A stretch of DNA of 64,000 nucleotides, taken from Methylobacterium goesingense. Its GTDB lineage: Bacteria > Pseudomonadota > Alphaproteobacteria > Rhizobiales > Beijerinckiaceae. The stretch is taken from positions 1-64,000 of the forward strand of contig NZ_BPQL01000066.1 in NCBI RefSeq assembly GCF_022179225.1, given 5' to 3'. Position numbers and translations under genes: made by a program. Under the pieces are notes generated by a model. It saw only the letters and a list, made by a program, of their open reading frames with translations. It had not been told where the DNA came from and did not search any database. This document shows, piece after piece, positions 33,474 to 43,059 of the stretch. Numbering within the stretch: the first letter of the stretch is position 1; each line of letters begins with the position of its first letter.

Positions 33474-36137
33474 CTATTTCTCTGAACGGGTTGCCCGATT
33501 GTGCAGCAGATTCAAAATCAGCGCTGTCCAACCGGTCTGGTGGGACGCACCAAGTCCACGCCCGGTATCGCCATCGAAGAACTCGTGGAAGAGCAGCGCT
33601 TCATCGGAGCCCGGAGCGTCTGGGATGGGCGTACGGCTGCCGTGAAAGGGACGGTGCCCGTCTTCATTTTTGGCGAAGAGCGAAATGAGGCGGTCTTCCA
33701 GAGCGTCCGCGATCGCACTGAGCGTCTTGTGCTCTCCCGAGCCAGTTGGATATTCCACCAAGAAGTCGTCGCCGTAATAGGTGTGAAACCGACGCAGCGC
33801 CTCGAGGATGAGGTAATTCATCGGCATCCAGACAGGCCCTCGCCAGTTTGAGTTGCCGCCGAACATATTGGATGTCGAATCAGCCGGGTCGTATCGGACG
33901 GTGAAGGAGGCGCCGAACTCGTTCAAGGCGTAGGGTTGATCGCGATGTGCCTTCGAAAGCGAGCGGATCCCGTGGACGGAAAGGAACTCGGCCTCGTCGA
34001 GCATGCGGCGCAGCAGCGCCTTCATGCGATGACCGCGCAGCAGCGATAGAAGCTTACGGTCCTGCACCCCACCCTCGTCCCAGCGCGAGACAAGGCAGGC
34101 CAGATGAGGGCGGTTCTCGAGAAGCCAGTTCAAGCGTCGAGCGAAATCCGGGAGGCGCTGGAGCACCCACGGTTCGATCACCTCGACAGCGAAGAGCGGG
34201 ACGAGCCCAACCACCGAGCGAACTCGCAGGGGCAGCATTCCACCGCCGGGGATATCGACCTCGTCGTAGTAGAATTCGTCATCCTCGTCCCAAAGGCCGA
34301 AGCCCTCGCCGCCCATGTCGGTCATCGCTTCCGCGATGAGCAGGAAGTGCTCGAAGAACTTCGAGGCAGTGCTTTCGTAGACATCGTTATGGAGCGCCAG
34401 CTCAAGGGCGATGCGCATCATGTTGAGTGCGTACATCGCCATCCAGGCGGTGCCGTCAGCCTGGTGGATGCGCCCAAACCCAGGCGGCGGTCGTGAGCGG
34501 TCGAACACCCCGACATTGTCGAGGCCGAGGAAGCCGCCCTGGAATACGTTCCGGCCCTCAGCGTCCTTGCGGTTTACCCACCAGGTGAAATTGATCAGGA
34601 GTTTGTGGAACACGCCTTCCAAGAAGGCGAGATCGCCGCGCCCGCCGCGCCGGTCGCGATCGATCTCGAACACCCGATAGGTCGCCCATGCGTGGACCGG
34701 CGGGTTGGCGTCGCCGAATTCCCACTCGTAGGCCGGAAGCTGGCCGTTCGGGTGCATGTACCATTCGCGGGTAAGGAGAAGGAGCTGCTTCTTGGCGAAG
34801 TCCGGGTCGAGCAGGGCGAGCGGAAGACAATGGAAGGCGAGATCCCAGGCGGCAAACCAGGGATACTCCCATTTGTCCGGCATCGAGAGCACATCGGCCG
34901 CCGCGAAATGGCGCCAGTGAATGTTGCGGCCTTCGTTTCGCTCTTTCGGCGGCACCGGCTGGGATGGATCCCCCTTGAGCCAGAGTCGAACATCGTAGGA
35001 GTACAACTGCTTGGACCAGATGAGCCCCGCCGCAGCCTGACGAAAGATTCCGCGCGCGTCTGCGTCCGTGATGCCGTCCTGTAGCGAATCATAGAAGGCA
35101 TCCGCCTCTGCAATGCGGCGGTGAATAATGGTCCCCTCGCGATCCACCGGACGCAGGCGCGTGCCGGCCGAGAGACGTAGCGTCACGCGCGTTGTTTCCC
35201 CCGGCTCTAGCCGGCGGAAATAATGTAGCCCCAGTTTCGTTCCGGATTCGCGGCTCACTGCGGAGTCGTCGCCGTCGACGATGGCGGCGTGGAACCCGTC
35301 CTTGAAGGGACCGATGGCATCGGGTTCCGAGCCGTGCAGACGCAAATTCGTATCGTTCTCGCAGAATAACGGATCGGGGTAGCCGTCGAAGGAGAGCCGG
35401 TACGACCCGAGGCGAGGATGCTCACATGCCACGCCGCCATCGGGTCGCAGCTTCAGGTTTGGACGCCGCTGTGTCGCCCCCTCCCGCCACGACCAGGTGT
35501 TGCGAAACCAAACCTGCGGGACGATGTGAAGATCGGCAGCCTCAGCGCCCCGATTGACGGCGGTGATGACCGCGTGGATATCGTCGACATCCTCTTTTGC
35601 ATACTCGACCGTCACATCGAAGAAGCTGTTGTCTCGAAATATACCGGTGTCCTCAAGCTCGTATTCCGGCTCGTTGCGACCCCGCCGTTGCCCTTCACGC
35701 ACCAATTCGTCGTAGGGATAAGCAGCGTGCGGATAGCGATAAAGGAATTTCAGATAGGCATGGCTCGGGACTGCATCGAGATAGTGGTAGATCTCCTTGA
35801 CATCTTCGCCGTGATTACCTTCTTCGTTCGCTAGGCCGAACAAACGCTCCTTTAAGATATGATCATGCCCGTTCCACAGGGCCAGCGAAACGCACATCTG
35901 TCCGCGCTCATCGCAGAGCCCCGCCAGACCGTCCTCGCCCCAACGATAAGCGCGGGAACGCGCCTCCTCGTGGGGGAGAGAGCGCCAAGCATTCCCGTCG
36001 CGACTGTAATCTTCGCGCACGGTGCCCCATTGGCGCTCCGCGAGGTAAGGGCCCCAGAGCGACCATGGGCGCTCGGCCCGTGCCTGTTCGGCGATCCGGC
36101 GGCGCTCGGCCCAACCATCGAGTTCACTCACGCGCAT
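33474..36137 (-). CDS. GH63-type (MGH1-like) glucosidase
   Basis: An 887-residue cytosolic-looking protein with no signal peptide. An N-terminal beta-sandwich region (residues about 20-330, with EDYSRDGNAWRSLPHEEARS and YAYRWGEDG-like motifs) precedes an (alpha/alpha)6 barrel (about 350-880) with FAAWDLAFHCLPLALLDP, RSRPPPGFGRIHQADGTAW, and NWRGPVWMPMNYLI near 790. Bacterial members act on alpha-glucosidic or mannosyl/glucosyl-glycerate-type substrates; the substrate here is unknown. The ATG at 36137 is preferred over one nine codons earlier. The gene is a lone transcription unit. Confidence 0.85.
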   Translation of the reverse strand: MRVSELDGWAERRRIAEQARAERPWSLWGPYLAERQWGTVREDYSRDGNAWRSLPHEEARSRAYRWGEDGLAGLCDERGQMCVSLALWNGHDHILKERLFGLANEEGNHGEDVKEIYHYLDAVPSHAYLKFLYRYPHAAYPYDELVREGQRRGRNEPEYELEDTGIFRDNSFFDVTVEYAKEDVDDIHAVITAVNRGAEAADLHIVPQVWFRNTWSWREGATQRRPNLKLRPDGGVACEHPRLGSYRLSFDGYPDPLFCENDTNLRLHGSEPDAIGPFKDGFHAAIVDGDDSAVSRESGTKLGLHYFRRLEPGETTRVTLRLSAGTRLRPVDREGTIIHRRIAEADAFYDSLQDGITDADARGIFRQAAAGLIWSKQLYSYDVRLWLKGDPSQPVPPKERNEGRNIHWRHFAAADVLSMPDKWEYPWFAAWDLAFHCLPLALLDPDFAKKQLLLLTREWYMHPNGQLPAYEWEFGDANPPVHAWATYRVFEIDRDRRGGRGDLAFLEGVFHKLLINFTWWVNRKDAEGRNVFQGGFLGLDNVGVFDRSRPPPGFGRIHQADGTAWMAMYALNMMRIALELALHNDVYESTASKFFEHFLLIAEAMTDMGGEGFGLWDEDDEFYYDEVDIPGGGMLPLRVRSVVGLVPLFAVEVIEPWVLQRLPDFARRLNWLLENRPHLACLVSRWDEGGVQDRKLLSLLRGHRMKALLRRMLDEAEFLSVHGIRSLSKAHRDQPYALNEFGASFTVRYDPADSTSNMFGGNSNWRGPVWMPMNYLILEALRRFHTYYGDDFLVEYPTGSGEHKTLSAIADALEDRLISLFAKNEDGHRPFHGSRTPIPDAPGSDEALLFHEFFDGDTGRGLGASHQTGWTALILNLLHNRATRSEK

Positions 36138-36590
36138 AGCTCGACGGCGCCAGATTCCGCGCAATGGTCCCGCTCCGACCGAAACGGGTCGGATAAATGG
36201 ATGTGTGCCTGGCGTAGGATCGTAAAGGGTGACCTGATCACGTTCATCGGTTTCCGGTGGCAGCGCATGGTGACCCGTACGGATGCATCAATGGCGCCAA
36301 GAGCGTGGCGTCATATCCCTTCCGTGCTTCTCGGAGGCGTCCGCGTTTAACGGGCGACATCACGCCAGGCCAAAGGACACCCGACGGCGGCAGATCGAGC
36401 CTCCATCCATCGGAGATCTTTCAGTGACTCTGTCAGATCAGGATTCTGATTGAGCTTTCTGTATCAGCCAAAAGATTATGGGTCTCAAACGGCCGGCTTT
36501 GATAAATCGAACACCTGTAGGGCTACTGTCACTCGATTGATCGAGGCAATTCGCCCATCTGAAGATCAAGTCGGCACAAGCTGCGGTGGT
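36138..36590. other. Intergenic region without a recognisable gene
   Basis: 453 bases between the glucosidase start and the rsh stop. Short open frames exist but none resembles a known protein. The second half is less GC-rich than its surroundings. Confidence 0.5.
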
Positions 36591-38834
36591 TTATCCGTTC
36601 ACGCGCTCGACCTTATTGACGGTTCGCTTTCCGCGCAGCTCCGCGATAATCGCATTCAGGTGCTTGAGGTCCCATACGGATAGATCGATTACGACTTGCG
36701 TAAAATCCTGGGTCTTTCGCTTCATCGATACATTATCGATGTTCCCGTCGTGATCCGCGATCACTTGAGCGATCTGTGCGAGTACGCCGGGCTCATTGAT
36801 GGACTGCATGGCGAGACGCGCGGGAAACCGCTCGCTCGTACCAGCTTCCACATCCCAGCGCACATCGAGCCAGCGATCCGGCTCGTTATCGAACGCGGCC
36901 AACGCCGCCGACTGGATCGGGTAGATCGTGACGCCGATGCCGGGCGTGAGAATCCCGACAATCCGATCACCGGGAACCGCCCCTCCGTTGGGCGCAAAAC
37001 TCACTGGCAAATCACCATCGAGACCACGAATTGGAATTCCATCCGTCCGGCCGATGTCGCTGGTGCTGCCCTCTGGGAACGTCAGGCGCATCGTCTGATC
37101 TTTGGCCAAGCTGAGGCGACCGGCTCCGTCCGTCGAGGCCGGTTGAGGAAGACGCGCCGGGGCACCACGGCGCTCATCTTTATGGTCGGGGTAAACAGCC
37201 CGCACCACGTCGCCCGAAAACATCTCGCCACGACCCACAGCGGCGAAAACGTCCTCGGTGCTCTGGCGCGCGAGGCGTGGCAATGCCCCACGCAGCTTAT
37301 CTTCGGAGAAGCTCTTGGCGGCCCGCTCGAAAGCGCGATCCAGGATCTGACGTCCCAATCCCGCATATTGCCGGCGTACAGCCGAGCGCGTCGCGCGTCG
37401 GATCGCCGAACGGGCTTTTCCCGTGACGACGAGCGATTCCCATGCGGCCGGCGGCGAAGCGCCGTCGGAGCGCGCGATCTCGACTTCGTCACCGTTGACG
37501 AGTTCGTGAAGAAGCGGCGCCATGCGGCCGTTGATCTTCACCCCGACCGCCGAGTTGCCGACATCCGTGTGGACCGCGTAAGCGAAATCAATCGGTGTGG
37601 CGCCCCGCGGGAGGGCGATCAAACGCCCCTTCGGGGTGAAGCAAAAAACTTGATCCTGAAAGAGTTCGAGTTTCGTGTGCTCGAGAAACTCCTCAGGACT
37701 GTCGCCCTCGGCCAGAAGTTCGATCGTTCGGCGAAGCCACTGATAGGCGCCGCTCTCGGTTGCGAGCCGGGGATGAATACCGCCGATTTCGCCCTTACGT
37801 CCACTTTCCTTGTAATGCGCGTGGGCAGCGATGCCGTACTCGGCAATCTCCTCCATCGCGGCCGTGCGAATCTGAAGTTCGACGCGCTGGCTTTTCGGGC
37901 CGATCACCGTCGTGTGGATGGAGCGATAGTCGTTCTGCTTAGGAGTCGAGATGTAATCTTTGTATCGTCCCGGCACCATTGGCCAGCTGGTATGGACGAC
38001 GCCAAGCGCGCTATAGCAGTCCGACAATGTCTGGACGACGACCCGGAACCCGAATATGTCCGACAACTGTTCGAAGGCAACAGATTTACGCTCCATCTTG
38101 GCAGAAATCGAGTAGGGACGCTTCTGCCGCCCCGTCACAACCGCCTCGATGCCTTGGGCAGCGAGCTTCGCAGTCAGATCCTGCTCGATGCTCTCGACGA
38201 GCCGCTCGGATTTGGATGATAGGTCGGTCAGCCGTTGGGCGATGGTCGCGTAGATCTCGGGCTTCAAATTTCGAAGCGCCAAGTCTTCGAGTTCCTCGCG
38301 CAGTTCCTGCATACCCATGCGGCCGGCTAGCGGAGCATAGATATCCAGTGTTTCCTGGGCGATCCGCTCACGCTTGTCCGGCCGCATATGGTGGAGCGTT
38401 CGCATATTGTGCAGGCGGTCGGCGAGCTTGACCAGCAAGACACGGACATCGGCCGCGACGGCCAGGAGCAACTTGCGAAAGTTCTCACCCTGGGCCGCCC
38501 GTTTCGAGACGAGATCCAGTCGTTTCAGTTTGGTCAGGCCATCCACCAGAGCCCCGATCTCGGGGCTGAACAGCTCCCGGATTTCGTCGAGGGTCGCGGC
38601 CGTATCTTCCACAGTGTCGTGCAGGACCGCCGCCACGATGGTGGCGTCATCGAGTCGGAGGTCCGTGAGAATCGCAGCGACTTCAAGGGGATGCGCGAAA
38701 AACGGGTCGCCCGAGGCCCGCTTCTGGGTTCCGTGGGCGCGCATGGCGTAGACGTAGGCGCGGTTGAGCAGGGCCTCGTTCGTCGCAGGATTGTAGCGCT
38801 TGACCCGCTCGACAAGCTCGTATTGGCGCATCAT
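36591..38834 (-). CDS. rsh: Bifunctional (p)ppGpp synthetase/hydrolase (RelA/SpoT)
   Basis: A 747-residue Rsh. An N-terminal HD hydrolase domain (residues 20-150; HDTVED intact) is followed by the synthetase domain (about 230-350; YSISAKMERK, KDYISTPKQNDYRSIHTTV), then TGS (about 395-455; FCFTPKGRLIALPRGATPIDFAY) and a C-terminal ACT domain (last 75 residues). Both catalytic halves look intact, as expected for the single Rsh of alphaproteobacteria, the stringent-response and general-stress alarmone enzyme. The start is at the ATGATG at 38834-38829. It lies downstream of rpoZ on the same strand, with a terminator between. Confidence 0.95.
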   Translation of the reverse strand: MMRQYELVERVKRYNPATNEALLNRAYVYAMRAHGTQKRASGDPFFAHPLEVAAILTDLRLDDATIVAAVLHDTVEDTAATLDEIRELFSPEIGALVDGLTKLKRLDLVSKRAAQGENFRKLLLAVAADVRVLLVKLADRLHNMRTLHHMRPDKRERIAQETLDIYAPLAGRMGMQELREELEDLALRNLKPEIYATIAQRLTDLSSKSERLVESIEQDLTAKLAAQGIEAVVTGRQKRPYSISAKMERKSVAFEQLSDIFGFRVVVQTLSDCYSALGVVHTSWPMVPGRYKDYISTPKQNDYRSIHTTVIGPKSQRVELQIRTAAMEEIAEYGIAAHAHYKESGRKGEIGGIHPRLATESGAYQWLRRTIELLAEGDSPEEFLEHTKLELFQDQVFCFTPKGRLIALPRGATPIDFAYAVHTDVGNSAVGVKINGRMAPLLHELVNGDEVEIARSDGASPPAAWESLVVTGKARSAIRRATRSAVRRQYAGLGRQILDRAFERAAKSFSEDKLRGALPRLARQSTEDVFAAVGRGEMFSGDVVRAVYPDHKDERRGAPARLPQPASTDGAGRLSLAKDQTMRLTFPEGSTSDIGRTDGIPIRGLDGDLPVSFAPNGGAVPGDRIVGILTPGIGVTIYPIQSAALAAFDNEPDRWLDVRWDVEAGTSERFPARLAMQSINEPGVLAQIAQVIADHDGNIDNVSMKRKTQDFTQVVIDLSVWDLKHLNAIIAELRGKRTVNKVERVNG

Positions 38835-38963
38835 CCGCCGAGAGACCCTTTCACGACACGGCGGGTCCGGCAGCGGACGCGCGCCTTCGATGTGTCCCGC
38901 ATCGCACGCGGGGGCGCCAGCCCCACGGCGTCGCATCAGGGGTGAATTCCCGGTTTGCCCATG

Positions 38964-38989
38964 AAAAAACCCGGCGCGGAGGCCGGGTT
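38964..38989 (-). terminator. Intrinsic terminator of rpoZ
   Basis: On the minus strand AACCCGGC (38989-38982) pairs with GCCGGGTT (38975-38968) and is followed by TTTT. It is 28 bases after the rpoZ stop, so rsh probably relies on read-through or its own promoter. Confidence 0.85.
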
Positions 38990-39016
38990 CTGTAGGAAGC
39001 GACGGAGCGTGAGGCC

Positions 39017-39427
39017 TTACTCGGCCTCGTCGTCCGTTTCGGTGGGGGGCGCCAGATTTTCCAGGCCGCGGAGGAGATCCTCCTCGCTCATGCGGTCGAA
39101 CTGCACGGCGCTGTCGTCGCTGGAGGATTGCGGAGCCACGGCGGCGGCGGCCGGAGAGCTCGAGAGCAGCGGAACGGTTTCCGCTTCCGGCTCATCAACT
39201 TCGACGTATTTCTGCATCGAATGGATGAGCTGTTCCTTGAGATCGTCCGCCGTGATCGTCTCGTCGCCGATCTCGCGCAGCGCGCAGACAGGGTTCTTGT
39301 CGCGGTCGCGGTCGATGGTCAGCGGGGCGCCGGCCGCGAGCAGGCGGGCCCGGTGGCTGGCCAGCAGAACCAGCTCGAAGCGGTTCTCGACTTTGTCGAT
39401 GCAGTCTTCAACGGTGACGCGAGCCAT
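39017..39427 (-). CDS. rpoZ: RNA polymerase omega subunit
   Basis: A 136-residue omega subunit: [28 protein letters not shown], the ALREIG motif and an alpha-specific acidic C-terminal extension (about 60 residues). It assists RNA polymerase assembly and ppGpp binding in proteobacteria. Position next to rsh is conserved. Confidence 0.96.
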   Translation of the reverse strand: MARVTVEDCIDKVENRFELVLLASHRARLLAAGAPLTIDRDRDKNPVCALREIGDETITADDLKEQLIHSMQKYVEVDEPEAETVPLLSSSPAAAAVAPQSSSDDSAVQFDRMSEEDLLRGLENLAPPTETDDEAE

Positions 39428-39659
39428 GGCGGACGGCTCCTTCCTCGGACGGAATTTCTGGGCTGAGCCCGCCTCTTACACCCGATGCGCCCGCGCAACA
39501 AGCGGCGCGCGTGGGTGCATCATGCGGCGTACGTCCGGCACCCAGGGGGTCATCCGCGCGGCGAGTCACGCAAAACGTCTCAGCGACGGGCCTGACGACA
39601 CCTGTATACAGGTTCCCGGCCGAGTCGCAGAACCGGTCCGACGAGGGGGAGACGCGACC

Positions 39660-40382
39660 ATGACCATGATGCTCAGCCGCCGGGGCCTGCTCGCCTGCGG
39701 ATGCCGAATCGGCACGGCTTGCTTCGCTGCCAGCACTTTGCCGAACCTGAGTTTCGCCGCCGCGCCCTCCTCCAAGAAAACGACAATGAGCGCCGACCAG
39801 GCCCTGGAGGCCCTGAAGGAAGGCAACCGCCTCTACCACACCGACAGTCCGGTCCGGGCGGTCCAGGGCCGCGAGCGCCGGATCGAGATCGCCCTCGGTC
39901 AGACGCCGTTCGTGGTGCTGGTGAGCTGCTCCGATTCGCGCGTCTCGCCGGAGATCCTGTTCGGGCGCGGGCTCGGTGAGCTCTTCATCGTGCGCAATGC
40001 CGGCAACTGCGTCGACACGGCGGCGCTCGGGTCCATCGAGTACGCGGTCTCGCAGCTCGGGGTGCCGCTCGTCCTGGTGATGGGCCACAGCCGCTGCGGC
40101 GCCGTGGAGGCTGCCGTCGACGTCGTGAAGAACAACACCGTGTTCCCCGGCTCCATCGGCCGGATGATCGAGCCGATCGTGCCCGCAGTGCTCTCGCAGC
40201 GCGACAAGCCGGGCGACTTCGTGGAGAACTGCGTGCGGGCCAACGTGAGCCGGGTGGTAAACCGCCTGCGCTCGGCCTCGGAACCGTCCCTGCTCGACCC
40301 CCTGAAGGCGGGCCGACTGCGGATCGTCGGCGCCTCCTACAGCCTCGACAACGGCACCGTGGACTTCTTCGACGAGGCCTGA
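39660..40382 (+). CDS. Exported beta-class carbonic anhydrase
   Basis: A 240-residue beta-carbonic anhydrase. Zinc ligands are in CSDSRVSPE (Cys, Asp-Arg dyad) and GHSRCGAVEA (His, Cys). The first 34 residues, starting MTMMLSRRGLLACGCRIGT, look like a Tat or Sec signal with a twin Arg and end in an AxA-type SFAAAP, so the enzyme is predicted periplasmic. It interconverts CO2 and bicarbonate. GGGGAGA lies about 7 bases upstream of the ATG at 39660. It is divergent from rpoZ and upstream of fabD by 170 bases. Confidence 0.92.
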   Translation: MTMMLSRRGLLACGCRIGTACFAASTLPNLSFAAAPSSKKTTMSADQALEALKEGNRLYHTDSPVRAVQGRERRIEIALGQTPFVVLVSCSDSRVSPEILFGRGLGELFIVRNAGNCVDTAALGSIEYAVSQLGVPLVLVMGHSRCGAVEAAVDVVKNNTVFPGSIGRMIEPIVPAVLSQRDKPGDFVENCVRANVSRVVNRLRSASEPSLLDPLKAGRLRIVGASYSLDNGTVDFFDEA

Positions 40383-40552
40383 ACTGCCTCGCTCGTGCTG
40401 CGGTGCCATGTTGACACAGGGGGCGGGCGGTGCGACTGCGCCGCCCTCGCGCGGGGGCTGACCGGCTCCCGGGCGGCCCGGCACCGGAATCACTTCAACG
40501 CCGAAGTCCATTCGGCACCGAAGCTGATTCGGCACGACGACGAGGAGTTCAC

Positions 40553-41494
40553 ATGGCGCGCGCTTGCATCTTCCCCGGCCAGGGCAGCCAGGCCGTCGGC
40601 ATGGGGCGGGCGCTCGCCGAGCATTTCCACCAGGCCCGCGACGTGTTCGCGGAGGTCGACGACGCCCTCGGCCAGCCGCTCTCGCGCTTGATGTTCGAGG
40701 GCCCGGTGGAGGAACTCACCCTCACCACCAATGCGCAGCCGGCCCTGATGGCCGCGAGCCTCGCGGCCCTGCGCGTGCTGGAGGCCGAGCGCGGCCTCGA
40801 CCTGAAGCGGGACGTGGCCTGCGTGGCCGGCCATTCGCTCGGCGAGTACACGGCGCTTGCCGCCGCCGGCACCTTCTCCATCGCCGACACCGCCCGGCTT
40901 CTGCGCATTCGCGGCACCGCCATGCAGGGCGCGGTGGCCCCGGGGGAGGGCGCCATGGCGGCCCTGATCGGCGCCGATGCCGAGACCGCCCAGGCCATCG
41001 CCGAAGAGGCCGCCGAGGGCGCGGTCTGTGAGGTCGCCAACGACAATGGCGGCGGGCAGGTCGTCCTCTCCGGCACCCGGGCGGCGGTGGAGCGCGCGGT
41101 CGCCATCGCGCAGGGGCGCGGCATCAAGCGCGCGGTCATGCTCAACGTCTCGGCGCCGTTCCACTGCTCGCTGATGGCGCCGGCGGCCGAGGCCATGCGG
41201 GCGGCGCTCGCCGAGGTGGCGATGCACAGCCCCGTGGTCCCGGTCTACGCCAACGTGCTGGCCGCCCCCGTCACCGAGCCGGGCGCCATCCGCGAGGCCC
41301 TGGTGGCCCAGGTCACCGGCACCGTGCGCTGGCGCGAATCCGTTGCCGCCATGGCGGCGGCCGGCATCGACCAGTTCACCGAGGTCGGCACCGGCAAGGT
41401 GCTCACCGGCCTCGTCAAGCGCATCGCCCCGGGGGTCGCGGCCGGCACCGTCGGCACGCCCGACGACATCGCCAGCTTCCCCGCCCTCGGCTGA
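40553..41494 (+). CDS. fabD: Malonyl-CoA:ACP transacylase
   Basis: A 313-residue FabD that loads malonyl groups onto ACP. FPGQGSQAVGMG at the N-terminus, the nucleophile in GHSLGEYTALAAAG (Ser near residue 98), and the C-terminal EVGTGKVLTGLVKRI are typical. The ATG at 40553 has GAGG 8 bases upstream. It starts the fabD-fabG-acpP-fabF cluster; fabG follows 15 bases later. Confidence 0.96.
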   Translation: MARACIFPGQGSQAVGMGRALAEHFHQARDVFAEVDDALGQPLSRLMFEGPVEELTLTTNAQPALMAASLAALRVLEAERGLDLKRDVACVAGHSLGEYTALAAAGTFSIADTARLLRIRGTAMQGAVAPGEGAMAALIGADAETAQAIAEEAAEGAVCEVANDNGGGQVVLSGTRAAVERAVAIAQGRGIKRAVMLNVSAPFHCSLMAPAAEAMRAALAEVAMHSPVVPVYANVLAAPVTEPGAIREALVAQVTGTVRWRESVAAMAAAGIDQFTEVGTGKVLTGLVKRIAPGVAAGTVGTPDDIASFPALG

Positions 41495-41509
41495 ACGACA
41501 GGATAGCCC

Positions 41510-42250
41510 ATGTTCGACCTGACCGGCCGCAAGGCCCTCGTCACCGGCGCCACCGGCGGCCTCGGCGGCGCCATCGCGCGGGGCCTGCACGCGCAGGGCG
41601 CCACCATCGCCATCTCGGGCACCCGCCAGGCGGCGCTCGAGGCTTTCGCGGCCGAGCTCGGCAACGAGCGCGTCCACGTCGTGCCGGGCGATCTCTCCGA
41701 CAAGGCCTCGGTGGAGGCCCTGGTGCCGGCGGCGGAAGCGGCGCTGGGCGGCCTCGACATCCTGATGAACAATGCCGGCATCACGCGCGACAACCTCGTG
41801 CTGCGCATGAAGGACGACGAGTGGGATGCAGTCATCGCCGTCAATCTCTCGGCGGCGTTCCGGCTCTCGCGGGCGGCCGTCAAGGGCATGATGAAGCGCC
41901 GCCATGGCCGCATCGTGAACATCGGCTCCGTGGTGGGCGCCACCGGCAACCCGGGCCAGGTCAACTATGCCGCCGCCAAGGCCGGCCTCGTGGGCATGAC
42001 CAAGGCGCTGGCCGCCGAGGTCGCCACCCGCAACCTCACGGTCAATTGCATCGCGCCGGGCTTCATCACCTCGCCGATGACGGATGCGCTCAACGACAAG
42101 CAGCGCGAGGGCATCCTCACCCGCGTGCCCATGGGGCGGCTCGGCACCGGCACCGACATCGCGGCGGCGGCGATCTACCTCGCCTCCGACGAGGCCGCCT
42201 ACGTCACCGGCCAGACCCTGCACGTGAACGGCGGCATGGCGATGTATTGA
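41510..42250 (+). CDS. fabG: 3-oxoacyl-[ACP] reductase
   Basis: A 246-residue short-chain dehydrogenase. The NADPH motif is GATGGLGGAIA, followed by NNAGITRD, Ser in IGSVVGATGNPGQ and the YxxxK pair in YAAAKAG. C-terminal GQTLHVNGGMAMY is the FabG-specific end. It reduces beta-ketoacyl-ACP in fatty-acid elongation. Confidence 0.96.
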   Translation: MFDLTGRKALVTGATGGLGGAIARGLHAQGATIAISGTRQAALEAFAAELGNERVHVVPGDLSDKASVEALVPAAEAALGGLDILMNNAGITRDNLVLRMKDDEWDAVIAVNLSAAFRLSRAAVKGMMKRRHGRIVNIGSVVGATGNPGQVNYAAAKAGLVGMTKALAAEVATRNLTVNCIAPGFITSPMTDALNDKQREGILTRVPMGRLGTGTDIAAAAIYLASDEAAYVTGQTLHVNGGMAMY

Positions 42251-42261
42251 GGGAACGCCTC

Positions 42262-42376
42262 ACGACTCCCTCCTTATGGGGAGGAGCCGGAGATGGGGGT
42301 GGTTGGGTGACCCTCGACCCGCGGAAGCCGGCGGCGCCGCCCCCACCCCCGACCCCTCCCCACAAGGGGAAGGGGG
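42262..42376. repeat. REP-like imperfect inverted repeat
   Basis: The left arm (about 42268-42303) contains CTCCTTATGGGGAGGAG and GATGGGGGTGG. The right arm (about 42337-42376) contains CCCCCACCCCC and CCCTCCCCACAAGGGG, the imperfect reverse complement of the left arm. It lies directly after fabG. A related TCCCC/GGGGAGG palindrome occurs between mtkB and ppc (278-326). Confidence 0.6.
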
Positions 42377-42737
42377 ATGCCCGCGCCACCACGTCTTGCT
42401 GCACCGCACAGCCGACAAAACAGGCGATTGGCTCGGAAAAGCCACACCGATGAACGGGTTGTGAACCGCCACTCGCCAGCGTCGGAACCCTGTGTTAACA
42501 CCCCGGCTGCCGTGCGAGGGGGGTGCCGATTCAGCGTGTTGCGGACGTCTTAAAAAACCCGGGTCACCGACTGGACAAACCCGGTGACTTGACCGAAACG
42601 CGCGATCGAACACACCGGCCGCCTTAACCACACAGTCCCGGGACGGGACGGCGGCCACGGCACCTTCACCAGCAAGATCCTTCACCAAACAAGATCCTTG
42701 CACCATCACGACCTTGAAGAGCTAAGGACCAAGACCG
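42377..42737 (+). promoter_or_regulatory. Long structured leader upstream of acpP
   Basis: 361 gene-free bases. Inverted repeats: GTCACCG (42563-42569) with CGGTGAC (42582-42588); GGCCGCC (42617-42623) with GGCGGCC (42650-42656), which encloses GTCCC/GGGAC (42635-42639/42645-42649). Just before acpP, CAAGATCCTT is directly repeated (42673-42682 and 42690-42699). It must contain the acpP promoter; the exact boxes are not clear. Confidence 0.5.
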
Positions 42738-42974
42738 ATGAGCGATATCGCTGAGCGCGTGAAGAAGATCGTTGTCGAGCACCTCGGCGTTGAGCCGGAG
42801 AAGGTGGTCGAGGGCGCGAACTTCATCGATGATCTCGGCGCCGACAGCCTCGACACCGTCGAGCTCGTGATGGCGTTCGAGGAAGAGTTCAACGTCGAGA
42901 TCCCCGACGACGCCGCCGAGACCATCCAGACGGTCGGCGACGCGGTGAAGTTCCTCGAGAAGAACTCCGCTTAA
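42738..42974 (+). CDS. acpP: Acyl carrier protein
   Basis: A 78-residue acidic four-helix ACP with the phosphopantetheine Ser in [12 protein letters not shown]. It carries growing acyl chains for FabD/G/F encoded around it. CTAAGGACC upstream provides the ribosome site. Confidence 0.98.
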   Translation: MSDIAERVKKIVVEHLGVEPEKVVEGANFIDDLGADSLDTVELVMAFEEEFNVEIPDDAAETIQTVGDAVKFLEKNSA

Positions 42975-43059
42975 ACGTCACGGGTCGCGCGCAAGCGGGG
43001 TCTGAAACGGACCCCGCGCGCCATTCGTTGTGATGACAGGACCGGTTCGGGATAGCGCG

